DNA of 64,000 nt from Hsuehochloa calcarea. Taxonomy: Eukaryota; Streptophyta; Magnoliopsida; Poales; Poaceae. The stretch is from contig CM070599.1 in assembly GCA_036346395.1 (NCBI GenBank), positions 27,333,232-27,397,231 on the forward strand. Direction: 5' to 3'. The position numbers were made by a program, and so were the translations under genes. Within the stretch, counting starts at the first letter, position 1. The number at the start of each line of letters is the position of its first letter. Below are positions 12,311 through 24,922 of the stretch, one piece after another. The notes beneath the pieces are model-generated. The model saw only the letters and a program-made list of their open reading frames with translations. It was not told the DNA's origin and did not search any database.

Positions 12311-12973
12311 AGCAGTGAGGCACCGACCGGCCGCGGCAAGTGCGTCGGTTGTGGGGATAGTGGGTCGGGAGAGGGAGCGGGGATGGGACCATGGTATGGC
12401 GGCCGCCTGGGATAGCCGGATAGAGCTGAGGGTTAGGGTGCGACGGGAGTTAGGGTTAACGCGCCTGCGGCTGCGCTACTAGGCTGGGGCGGGATATGCG
12501 TGTGCGCTACTGGATTGGTGGCCTGGTGGTGGTGGGTGATGACTGATGTACTGATGTGGATCATGCGGTGATGATGAAATGTAAACGAGCTAAACGAGTA
12601 ACTCGCGAACCAACTCGGCTCGGCTCGTTAAGAAAACGAGTTAAATTGCTGGCTCGGCTCGGCTCGTTAAGGGACCGAGTTCGAGCCGAGTCGAGCCGAG
12701 CCCTTAACGAGCCGAGCTGGCTCGCGAGTTTCGAGCTTTTTCCCACCCTACCGGTGGCGTCAGGCACGGGGAAGAGGGAGGACGGTGGTGTTGGCCGTAG
12801 GGAAGAGGGAGAGAGGGCGTCGTGGCTGGTGGCGGAGGCAGCGAGGGAGGTGGGCGAGGGTCAAGAGAGTGGAGCGAGCCGGCGGTGGGGAGGAGTTGGG
12901 CGACACGGGTGGGGCAGGAGCGATGCGAGGATTCAGAGCGAGCGCGAGGAAGGCGCGGGGTGATGAGAGGGGC

Positions 12974-13100
12974 AGCGGTTTGGCGTGGGGTGGGAGGAGG
13001 GGAAGAGAAGCGAGGCGACAATTCTTTTTCCATGCGACGACAGTTTGGCGTGGGGTGGGAGGAGGGAAGACAAGCGAGGCGACAATTCTTTTTCCATACG
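12974..13100. repeat. Direct repeat of about 62 bp
   Basis: The segment 'ggtttggcgtggggtgggag ... gaggcgacaattctttttcc' occurs at about 12974-13035 and again at about 13042-13100, with a partial third start (gtggtttatcgtggggtagg) after it. It lies in the right flank of the hAT element. No coding meaning is evident. Confidence 0.7.
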
Positions 13101-13145
13101 TGAAGTGGTTTATCGTGGGGTAGGAGGGGTAAACTTAGAATTATA

Positions 13146-13146
13146 G

Positions 13147-13215
<69 letters not shown>
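13146..13215. repeat. (TA)n microsatellite, about 35 units
   Basis: A pure TA run directly abuts the left end of the MITE that follows. A shorter TA-rich stretch (acacatatatata) lies just past the right end. Confidence 0.95.
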
Positions 13216-13218
<3 letters not shown>

Positions 13219-13580
13219 TTTTTTGCTACTCCCAGGTGTAGTTACTCTCTATTTCGTATTTCACAATGTAGAGAGTATCTTGCGTAACCGAGAGTATGTG
13301 TGTGTAGTATACGAGCATATAAGATCACTTATGTGGTATTTATACATTTTTAAGGGTGGTATGTATAATTTTTTTAGATATACTCTATTTTATATGCGAA
13401 TATGAAGGTATTTACAAAATATGCTAAAAACTATAGACTTTTGTAATTTTTTCGTGCGGTTCGTATTGAAGTATCTTATAATTAGTATATGAGTATACCC
13501 AAAGTGATAAAGGAGTATGTTAAATTCTTTTAGGTGGTATATTAGAGGTGGGAGTAACTACACTCGGGAATAGAAAGTAT
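13216..13580. mobile_element. (TA)n-associated MITE, copy 1 (Micron-like)
   Basis: Subterminal inverted repeats: left CTACTCCCAGGTGTAGTTAC and right, reverse-complemented, CTATTCCCGAGTGTAGTTAC. The interior has no ORF. A second copy of the same length lies at 23593-23957 in SEC5 intron 15; the two remain alignable end to end (for example both contain GAGTATACCCAAAGTGATAA). Both are set between TA tracts. Rice Micron elements are known to sit in (TA)n microsatellites; family identity here is inferred from that context only. Confidence 0.7.
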
Positions 13581-13599
13581 TAATCACATACACATATAT

Positions 13600-14636
13600 A
13601 TAATTCACTATTATTATACATAACAAGTTAAAACATGTGATATAACATTTGAAGAATCTCTAGTATGCGCTAAATAATAGAGCAATCATTTGTTTTCCAA
13701 AAAAAATGGAAAGTATCTATATAATGTGAATTGTCCATGGTTTGGAAACAGATGATAACAGATAATCTAATATTACATGAGGTTAATTAAGAAAAATAGC
13801 ATTGTATAAAATGTCATGTATTTGGGTTCGACAATGCTAGATGTGCAACTAAACCGATCTCACTGAGCCAACTTAGGATTTGTTTGCATTACGACGGAGA
13901 AGACAATGGAATAGTTAACACTAGAAAAAAAAAGTAGAATCTATTAAATAAAATTTGATTTACTAAATATTGTCGAAGAAGACGAGTTTGTTATTTTCTT
14001 CGTCAGCTTGTTTTTTTTTCTCTGATTTGCAGGTGTTCACATGCTTACTATTTAGTAGACGATGCGGTTGTTTTTCCGCACCAACTTCAAAGCGGAATAA
14101 ACCAAATGAGTTAACATGGGTAAACATGCAAATGTGTTGGTTGTACATTGATGTGGTTGGATTTTCGAAAAAAAAAGCTATAGTTTTGAAATCCATTTGG
14201 GTAAAGTACTAGTTCAATGCTCATGCTTTACTACGGATTAAAAAATCATATCTCGTCAACTGTCGTCGTGTTCATTGTACAATGCAAGTGGTCCGTCGAT
14301 AATATATTTTTGGAAAGATCGATGGAATATTTGGATTTCTTGCGCATCAGTTTGGTAGTTGGAGTGTGAGGGGAGTGGAGAGGAGGTTATGAGTAATCAA
14401 TTGTACGCACGGGAGGAACTGAGAAAGAACGAGATCCAATAACTTATATCTCACAAAGAAAGATAGATCTAACGATTTATAACTTATATCTCACAAAGAA
14501 AGATAGATCTAACGACTCACATCGTATAAGTAAGAATGAATTAATACTATTTTTTTTTAAATAATAGAGATAAGGTACACTCGCACAAGCACAAAATGCT
14601 CGGTCAGCAAATCTGCCGATCCGTAAAACCTACCCC
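13600..14636. other. AT-rich intergenic sequence and SEC5 upstream region
   Basis: No gene was recognised. A 31-bp direct repeat (cttatatctcacaaagaaag...) occurs near 14441 and again near 14484. From about 14640 the base composition shifts sharply to GC-rich, marking the SEC5 5' UTR, which includes an (ACGAG)n run at 14762-14783. Confidence 0.5.
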
Positions 14637-14963
14637 GTGTTTCGGCGGACCACACGCGCGCTAGCCTGCCTCTCCAACCAAACTCTTCACGCTAGTACAC
14701 GCCACGCCTCCCCTCCCGAAACTGGTCGGGTTCGAAGCATCGAGCCAACATTCGAGTACGGACGAGACGAGACGAGACGAGACGCCCTCCACCCGCCGGT
14801 TGGTCCAGCGGGACCAGCACAACTCCGTCCCGTGCAGATACAAACCTACCAAGCGTCCAAAAGCCTAGTCTGTACCGAAATCTCTCCATCTCTCTCTTCC
14901 TCTCCCACCCTCCTCGTCGTCTCGTCCTCCTCCCCCCAGATCCACGCCCCGACACCTCCGGCC

Positions 14964-17900
14964 ATGGCGAGCGACAGCGACGTCGATGAGGACGAGCTCC
15001 TCCAGATGGCACTGCAGGAGCAGGCGGCGCGGGACCTCAGCCACCAGCGCCCGCCCGCGGCCAACAAGCCAGTCGTCAACCTCGTCCGGCCCCCCGCCCC
15101 CTCGTCCCGCGGCGCCAACGCCCGCGGCGGCGGGGCCCCCGCGAAGGTGCGCCAGCCCAGTCGCGGCGGCGACGAGGACGACGACTCCGAGGTCGAGCTG
15201 CTGTCCATTTCCTCCGGCGACGAGGACAGCGCCCCCTCCCGCGAACGCGGGCCCCCGCCGCCCCGCGGGGGTGGACGTGCTGGGGCCCGCCGGGCCGCGT
15301 CGCGGGACGATGGGGATTTCGACGACGACGAGCCTAGGAGCTGGAAGCGCGTCGACGAGGCGGAGGTACGGATCGGCGAGATCTCGATCTCGTGAGTGGT
15401 CTCTATGCTAAGTTTAGGCGTTTGTTGATATGGTACCTTTTGATGATCCGGTCAATTGTGTTGCTCTCGCGGGTTTCTAAGGCAACGAGTGGAGTTGCTT
15501 GATTTTAACAAAATCATTTTAACACGGTGGATTCGTGGTTTAATTTGAATGCCAAAATTTAGCCAGTGTTGTGAAGCTTGTACTGTTACTTCGGTAATTT
15601 GGTTTAATCATGCGAATTGTTTTATCCATATGGAGCTTGCCCAGTTTAATTGTGTGGCGGACTGTGTTAGTTTTGTGGTACCGCAGAGTGGGCCTGCTTG
15701 TTTGGCCGGGGGGAATTTGTGGTCAAGTGTTAGAACGTGGCTGAATGCTGGTGTAGTTTAATCATGCGAGTTGTATTACACTTCTCGGTATCGTCACGAG
15801 ATTGTTAAGTTGAACACAGGGGTTAATAGAATTATAGCCAGCGTTTAAAACTTTAAATCACTTTGGTAATGTGACACGCAATGCTTGGTTCATCACAGCA
15901 ACTGCAAGTGCGTGGTTATCTTTACTGTGCATTACTGTTAGGTTTTACTTTATAGGTTGCTGAATAAGACTAATACAGTTCATTTTGGTTGTCTTCTAGC
16001 TGCAATTTCACATAACTCATATACATCAAAATATATTCTGAGGTGTGTGAAATACGACACAGTAGAATGGTCATGTTAAAATGGATCGCTGGAATCTCTG
16101 TCTCTGTCTCTCTCTCTCTCAGCTTTCATGTCTTCATGTATCATCATCATCATCATCATATATCTTCATTCTACGGATAATGTCATCAAATGCCTTGAAC
16201 AGGAAGTTTTATTTAACATGCTATCTTGCACCTTTTGTGTTTCCATATTCATGCCAAACATGCCTAATGTTCATCTGCCTTTGCTCCGTTCAGCTTGCTC
16301 GCAGGGTTCGGGAAATGCGTGAAGCAAGGGCAGCGCCTAGTGCTCAAGCAGTTGATCAGAAAGCAGCAGCAGCAGCAGCTCATAAGGCGCTTACAAGTGT
16401 ACAGACTTTACCTAGAGGAGTAGAAGTTTTGGATCCATTGGGCCTTGGGTAACTATCTGGATCATCAAACTTTTGTCAATACACACACTGTTTTATTTTC
16501 AATGTTCAATAATCATATCCCACTTGAAAAACATTTTGTAAAGGGAATACAGTCCACTTCATGTTCTGTTCTCAAATGTCAGTGCAACCTTTGTCTTCAT
16601 GTTTATTAGATTACTTAGTCCTCTTCTTGAGATGCCTTGTTATGGAAATTCTGATTATCATCCTGCTGTTAAGCTGGTACTAATATTTCTTTCTCACTGC
16701 TTCTTGTGATTGCGGATGAATACGTTCAGACTGACAATTACTATATGCCTGGGCTTTTGTGACTTTTTGTGGAGAAGTTAGTTTCTTAGTAGAAGCCTGG
16801 AAGCTGTTTGGTTGGAGAAGCCCAGGAGCCAACTTAATGTGGAGTGGGTGGGAAAATTGGGGGAAAAGCTAGAGAAGCTAGGAGGGATCAGCTTTTGGCG
16901 TTATTCTTTGAGGCACCTTCAGTTTCTCCAAAAGCCAAGTGGAGAAGCCGAGTGTTTGGCCTGGCTTCAGCATCTGGCTGTAGAAGCTGAAGCTAGAAGC
17001 CAGGCCAAACAGGCCCTATGTATTACACAGACACAATCATTTTATGGAAAGCATTTGGAAATGAGCACAACATGTTTCTGAACCTTGTCAAAGCAATGAA
17101 CATGGCCTTTTTGGTTATATATTTGGATAGCTACAAGTATTAACCTTGTACGTATTGATAGTGTTGCGTTGTGCAGTGCCTGTGTGTTATGCTCTGTAGC
17201 ACAGGAGAATTTAAATTACGGAATTGAGGTTATTCTCTATTTTTCTATGTCCACTGCCTTTTCATGATTGGATAATGTTTATTTCCTTACCAGTGTCATG
17301 GATAATAAGTCGCTACGACTAATCACTGATGCTTCAGTAAGCTCTCCAGTTTCAAGGGAAAAGTCTCAGAGTTTGGACCCCAGTATGCGAGGTATGTCTG
17401 TTGGCCATATACAATTTTTCTTTTCGTCTGTGATTGTTCTTGTTTAATAAAAGGCCTGTTTTTGCACTTCTGCAGACAAAGTTATATATTCTTCTCCAAA
17501 TTTTGATCCCAAGGTTTTTCTTTCGTGGGTCCACAAAGACACAAGTGCTGCTGATTTAGAGTCTGGTGCTCTTACCTTGAAAACTGATCTCAAAGGGAGA
17601 ACACAACAGAAAAAACAATTAGTCAAGGAGAACTTTGATTGTTTTGTCTCATGCAAAACTACAATAGATGGTATTAATTTAGTTTTTAGTTCTGCCTTAT
17701 TGCAGCTAAGCGCTTGTTTGGATGAGCCGCCACGTGGAAGTTAGACTAAATTCCACTTTGTCCCGGCCCATCCAAACAAGGCCTAAATGTTCATGGTCTC
17801 TAGTTTCTACGCAATGTTTACATCTCTTTGTAATATGGTCAGTTTTTCTGCAGACATTGAGTCGAAACTGAGACAGATAGAAGAAGATCCCGAAGGTGCA

Positions 17901-20900
17901 GGTACTGCTCACCTGTATTCAGTCACACACAAAATTAGCGGTGTGGCAAATCGTGCATTCGAGCCTCTATTTGAGAGGCAGGTATACCGACTAAGCTTTC
18001 TGTAGAACTACGTTCCATTCATCTTGATTACTGTCGCTGTAAGATTCCTTCTTGAGTCACTAAAGTAAGACGCTTTGTATAGGCCCAAGCCGAGAAGATC
18101 AGGTCTGTTCAAGGAATGCTTCAGAGATTCCGGACATTATTTAACCTGCCAAGTGCAATTCGTGGCAACATTAGAAAAGGAGAATACGATCTAGCTGTCA
18201 GAGAGTACCAAAAAGCAAAATCAATTGTTCTTCCTTCTCATGTACGCTAACTTCTTATTTTGTTTTATCTGCACCTGTTATCCATCGACTAGCAGTCATG
18301 GGATTGGGCGGGGATACATGCTTACTGGTCATAGCCATCTACACCCCATTATTAGGGATACTGAGTTACTGACATTTGTATGTGAACAACCTTGGGAATT
18401 TTGTGGGGACCAAGCACCAGTGATTCCCATCAGATTCTTAACAGCATTACCATCCCAGATTACTATCTCCCCTCTATTTCTAGTGGAACTATAAATTGAC
18501 ATAATTTATTATTTGTGAAATAATATAGAATAGAGTTGCTTTGAATTCAACATATGCAGAATGTATTGTATGTATGCGTACAGGAGAAACATGTAATATC
18601 GTACCTGATGAAATACCTAAGCATACATAAATATGTACACAAGGTTATTAAAGTGTCGCTTGGCGGTAAGGCGGTCGGGAAGGTCACCGCCACGACCTCG
18701 CCTTGCGGAGCATGTCTATGGTGTCCGCCTCACGGCCAAGGCGTCTCTGTGGCGTCGATGAGGCGGAGTTTGGCATCTAGGACGGCTGAGGCGGATGCCA
18801 TATGTAGCCTTGCACACAACACGGTCCCACATAAATCAGAATAGACGAGTAAATCAACGAAGCAGGAGCACAGGAGATGCACAAGTATTCAAGTTAGTCG
18901 CACGAAACGCTGAAACAGAATTCCTCCAAACAATCTTAGCAAACCACATCATGTCCTTCAAGGTGCCGAATTTTGATCAGGACACAGATTAACAAGGCAA
19001 ATGAAATTACACCAAGGTATGCATGTGCTACTAAATTGTTGATTTAATTTGCTGCCATACTAGGTTAGGATGTGTGTATGGCGTCACCTCGCCGAGTGCC
19101 TTAAGTGCTTTGGCTGTAAAAAGGTGGTCAGTCGCCTCACCTCGCCTTATCGCTTTAACAACCTTGTATGTACGGTTGGTACTGGTTTATCAGGTCTTTG
19201 GTGGGGTTGCATTGACATTGCTGTTGATTGTTGCCATTGAGTTATTTTCAGTAGTTTGTAGGACAATGCCAATTCCCATTACGAGAAATTGCTCCCTTAG
19301 TCCTCTAGATACTACTAAAATGACTTGTATTTATACCACGATATGATACCAACTTATGTGGGGTCAAAGCATGAGACAGCTTTGTGTTGGAATTTTTGAG
19401 TTTTGAAGGATTTCATCTCTTACTAACTGGATTGAAATGAGATGAAAAAGGTCTGTTGATTAGATTATCTTTCTTTTCTTTCACGCTGACTGCTTGTACG
19501 GGTGATGGTGCAATGCATGATAGATGATCATATGCCATGATGATATCTTGCAGCTGACAGGAAGCTGTGCATGCATCATTCAGCTTGTGCACTCCATATG
19601 ATTTACTTTAATTTTGTAATTTGCACTGCTGTGTGGTTTCTAATATTTGTACTTGTGTATGAAATTTGCATATTTTCTCCTATGTATATCTAATTGCTTA
19701 TATATGATTCAGATAATTAATATCCACCCTTGAATTCAAGAATATTTAAATTTGTAATAACAGAACATGGTTTATTAACTTTATTCACACAAAGCTCTTA
19801 GAAACCGTAGGTTTAGTGATATGCTAATATTCATAAATTCTTACTCCATGGTGAGTTGACCTGCATGTTGTGTTGATTACTTGATTTTATTGACTGTTTA
19901 TTGCTTGATTTACAAACTGCCATGTTTTTTTTGTAGTGCCTTGCCTCGTTGTTAGGCACTACACACCACAATTAATTGTAGTTTTAGTGCATTCAATATG
20001 CTTACTATAAGGTATGACGGCAAACAACCTGCAGGTGGGAATACTAAAACGTGTCCTCGAGGAAGTGGAAAAGGTAATGCAGGAATTCAGGGGCATGCTA
20101 TATAAGTCAATGGAGGATCCTCAAATTGACCTTGCTGAGGTTAGTAGACTGCCTGTAATATTTAGTGTTGGAGGCATCTTGCAATTTACTACTTCTGTCG
20201 ACAGTGAAATATGGTTTTGCTTGCAAACTTAGGTTTACGGAATTTTGAGCATGACCAGATAATGTGACAATTTTGTAAGACAGTTAGCAGATAACTTTAG
20301 GATGCTGCTGGCTCTAAAATGAACCACTTGATTACTTAGTAATTATACTATTTGTAGATCTGAGTTATCTGATGATTTGGTTATATTTGCATCCTAATTT
20401 TGTCCCCAACTTTCAGCTTGAGAACATTGTTCGGCTATTGTTGGAGTTGGAACCCGAGACAGATCCAGTGTGGCATTATCTTAATATTCAGGTTACCACC
20501 CTTGACCAAAAGCTGTGTGCTATAACCTAACTGACGTTTTCTTGTAAAATTTATCTGTGCTCTCTGTTCTGTCCATATTCTCCATGTACTTATATCTTAA
20601 TATTTTCTCTCAGAATAGCAGGATTCATGGATTGTTTGAAAAGTGTACCTTAGATCATGAAGTGCGAATGGAGGTTTTGCAAAATAAAATTCGTGAGAAA
20701 ATGCTATCTGATTCAAAGTGGAGGCAGTTGCAACAAGATTCAAATAAATCAGTGAGTATATTAGTAATATTACTTTCTCTTGTTCATCACAACGTGCGTT
20801 TGATCATTCTTCTGATGACATTTACATGATATTGAAGGCTCTTCTTGGTTAACATGGCCCTTGTTCCTTTTGTTTGCTTAGTTGGAAGTCGATTCTGCTA

Positions 20901-23900
20901 TCAGTGATTCTTTTCAAGCTGATCAGTTGTCAGCAAACTTTATGGCTGAAGAAGCTGATAGTTTAAGGGCAACCTACATTCGTAGGTTAACTGCTGTACT
21001 TATCCAGCATGTTCCAGCATTCTGGAGATTAGCTTTATCTGTCTTCAGTGGAAAATTTGCGAAGGTATGAACATGCAAAATCATATTAGTTGCATAGAAG
21101 CAAAAAGATGTAAATGATTCACCTTGAGTAGATTGATGTAAGTAAATGGCTTTTTACGTCTGACAGCTATATTTGTTAGGCCTTGCTGCAAAGCATATCG
21201 TTGTGCTGAAACTTATGAACCCTTCCATCACTCTGTTTGTAGTTTGTACAATACTAAACTGAAACTGAAAGTGTATAAATGAGTTATATAAATTGTTCTT
21301 ATAGTTTCAATACAAAATCTGATCCCTGCTTCAAATCGTCACATGAAAGTGAAAGCTGAGAAGAGCCATCTTATACCGATTTGTGTCTAAAATAGAAAGA
21401 TTTTTTACAGGCAGCTGCTGGGAATGTACTTTGTGATTCTGACATGAGTGCAAAACTGGGTGCAAATAAGACTGATGATAAAGGTGGAGAGGCAAAGTAC
21501 ACAAACCATACTCTTGATGAAGTTGCTAGTATGGTTCGTGGTACTATATCTGCTTTTGACAACAAGGTACTGTTACTACATGTTTTGCAATTTTAACCGT
21601 TAACCATGATCTCTAGCAGTTAACGTCTGATTGCATTTGTAATTGTAATTAAACATGCTTTGACACCAACAGGTTCAGAATACTTTCCGTGATTTTGAGG
21701 AATGTAACATTCTTCGTCCGTACATGGGTGACACTATAAAAGATATAGCTAAAGCCTGTCAGACTATTGAAGGGAAGGATTCATCTCCAACAGCTGGTAT
21801 AGTTAGTTCCATTGTCTAAAAACTGCATATACACAGAAATTTGTCTGTATCCTGAATGTGTTCAACAATTATGGCAGCTAAAATGTTGCGCGCCCTTCAT
21901 TTTGAAATGACAAAGCTTTACATTCTACGACTTTGCTCATGGTTGCGGGCAACAACTAAGGAGGTATCAAAATACGAGACTTGGGTTACTTTATCCACCC
22001 TTGAGAGAAACAAGTCACTGTATGCAATTTCATGCATGCCCTTGGAGTTTCGTGATATCACAATTTCAGCAATGGACCGGATTGATTTGTAAGGCTGCTT
22101 TATTTCTGTTTAACATTATACTTCTTTATTATTGTATTCAGTTTCTTATGCTGCATTGTTTCCGAGCCCTGTGAAGTTCTTTTTTGTTGTTGTATTTCCC
22201 CCCTCGTAATTGGTCTTTTTTTTATTATTAATGCTTGCATTTGATGGTTAATTTCTTATTGACAAGTACTGCTTTTCTGCACTAAAACGATGGATACTCA
22301 TTTTTTTTTGCAAGCACAATATGTTTGCTGATAACAAAGCGGAGGCAATGTAATTCGTATTGCTTATTAGACTTGCAAATCAAAACTACTATTCTCCTGC
22401 CTTCATTTTGTGTAGTATTGAACTGCTTCCTGATCTATGTTTGTTTATTCCAGTATGATTTTTAATCTGAGGAGTGAGACTGCCAAGTCTTATGACATTT
22501 CTCAACAGCTTCAGGAAATCAATGAGTCTGTTAGACTTGCATTTCTAAATTCATTTCTGGATTTTGCGGGTATGTAGTTGCTTTTATAATTATTGGATTA
22601 TTTCAAATTTTGTATCTAATTGTGGCATCATTCTTTAATCTTTATTATTCACAAGCTGTGTAAATGTATCAGGTTATCTGGAGAGGATTGGAGGGGAATT
22701 AACTCAGAGCAGATCAAATAAAGAAAACAATCATGTCCAAAATGGGTATATAAATGGTACTGACAGAGAAACATCTGCTAGCATGGATGGAGACTTGCAC
22801 AAAAAGCTGTTGGTTGTTTTGTGTAACATTGGATATTGTAAAGCTGAACTTTCAGATGAACTGTATACCAAGTATAGGCACATTTGGTCTCCAATCAGGT
22901 ACCTGACCAACTTATTTTCTGATAGCATCCTTCAAGTATCTTTTTATCTTCTTTTTATAAAGAAATCTGGTGTCCTGTGCAAAGTAGACTTTGGGTGCAA
23001 CTAGGTGCAAAGGGGAGCACACCTGTAGGATCACACCAACGAACATGATTTTAGTGCTTCAATTTGACCCGGCGTTTGAATCCATTTTCCTCCCCCATCC
23101 CTCTTTTGCTCTACAACCTATCATGACTCCAAGCTCTACAATCATGAGAATCAACCACCCTGAAAACATAGCTACGACCGCCGGATTACAGCTCCTAATC
23201 TGACGGATAGCTCATGGCGACCATGCGACTGGATCACCGTGGCCAGCTAAGCACTCTTCTCAGGCACATGGCAGTATGCCACCCCCACAATTGTTTATGA
23301 TTCTAATTGGCCTAAGGCCCCTAACATTCCACCTAAAAAATTCATAATTTTCTTCAGGTCACCTGCCATAAGTCACTTCATGTGCTTGTTACATTATCTT
23401 CCTTACGAGCTCATTCCCATGAGTCATTAGTCATTCGAATGCAATTCACTATTTGATCAATCTGAACATCAGATTCACACAACTTTAAAATATTTACAAC
23501 AAAGATCGTTGTACCATCAAAGATTCCTATCCAACTGAAGGTTTAGTGAACCACCTATTCTTATCCAATTATATATATATATATATATATATTCTATTTG
23601 TCTACAACCGGGAGTAGTTACTCCCTATTCTGTATTTCACACCGTGGGGAGTATCTTGCGCAACCGAGAGTATGTATGTGTAGTATACGAGTATATAAGA
23701 CCACCTAGGTGGTATTCACACCTTTTTAGTGGTGGTATGTACAATTTTTTAGACATACTCCTTTTTTATGTGAGAATATGAAGATATTTACAAAATATGC
23801 TAAAAACTATGAACTCTCTTGCAAATTTTTCATGTGGTTCGCATTGGAGTATCTTATAATTAGTATATGAGTATACCCAAAGTGATAAAGGAGTATGTCA

Positions 23901-23954
23901 AGTTTTTTAGATGGTATATCAGAGGTGGGAGTAACTACACCCAAGAGTTGAAAG

Positions 23955-24015
<61 letters not shown>

Positions 24016-24883
24016 CATGAAAGGTAGTTCTGGTCGCCGGTGAGGGCTGTAGATTGGAATGGCAGACTCATTGATCAAAATCCCGACTGGTGATTTACCG
24101 GTGGGGTCTGGGATCCTAAATCCCGGCCGTAATCATTCAAATTCAAAGTCAAAATCCCAGCGGTTTCATCCCGAATTCAAATTCCATTTGACGAAATCCA
24201 GCCGATTTTTTCCCGAAAATTCCGGTTACCGGTTGGTAATGGAGAATGGGAGCTGGGTGGTTTTTGTTCCAGTTCCGGTTTTTAATCCTTATGCAGACTA
24301 ATGCCTGGGAAGGAAGAAGATGTGTAGGGTTAGCTACAAGTTTGGCTTGAAGAGGTGGGCCCTACTAAGCTCATGAAATCCTGTCCATTGGTGTTTGATC
24401 CTATGCAAGGATCAAAAAACCGGTCCCGTGAAATCCGGTGGCGGTTGCTTTATGAATCGCCGATTCGATTCGGAAAAACCGGGAAAAAATAGGTCAAATT
24501 TTGAAAAACAAATTTTGAACTGCAGTTTTCCAGAAACCGGTAACCGTTACTGGCCGGGAACTGGAAAAACCGGATGAAAAACCAGAAAAACCGGTCTTTT
24601 ATGTTTTAATACTGCTAAATATACTAAAAACTAATGTTTCAATACATAATCTAGTATAACAATGCCTAAACCTACTAGAGAAGGACATTATAGAGTCAAA
24701 AATTCAAATTTGAATTTAAAAGATCCTGGCCGGTTTTTTTTCCCCAGGACCGGCCGAGAAAACCAGTAACCGGCGGTTATCGGCCGGTATTTCAATCTCT
24801 GATCCTATGGATGTGCTTCATTCCTGCACCTAGTCGCATCCAAGTAACAGAGTCTCCTTTGCATAGGATATCAACCCTTTAAG

Positions 24884-24922
<39 letters not shown>

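Larger units (their letters stand above)
7988..12750 (-). mobile_element. hAT DNA transposon, 4.76 kb, decayed autonomous type
   Basis: The left end is TAGGGGTGGATAACGAGCT and the right end, reverse-complemented, is TAGGGTGGGAAAAAGCTCG, a short imperfect TIR typical of hAT. Flanking 8-mers CCGGGGGC (7980-7987) and CCGGTGGC (12751-12758) differ by one base, fitting the 8-bp hAT target duplication. Both subterminal zones (7990-8135 and 12575-12735) are packed with CTCGGCTCG / CGAGCCGAG and CGTTAA motifs, the usual kind of array bound by hAT transposase. The - strand carries a BED-finger/dimerisation-domain transposase (separate entry). The internal right part holds a 369-bp tandem duplication and a GC-rich minisatellite. 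Confidence 0.9.

Noticed and set aside
11821..12415. Long open frames on both strands at the right side of the hAT element
   Set aside because: They arise from a GC-rich minisatellite; products are Arg/Gly- or Pro/Leu-rich repeats without homology.
12556..13123. Open frames over the right hAT end and its flank
   Set aside because: They cross the transposon terminus and consist of low-complexity sequence.
14637..14963. Upstream in-frame extension of SEC5 exon 1
   Set aside because: It starts from GTG with no ATG, is unlike the conserved SEC5 N-terminus, and has 5' UTR-like composition.
18554..19346. ORFs in SEC5 intron 6
   Set aside because: They lie in or over the edge of a non-autonomous hAT-type element and have no domain.
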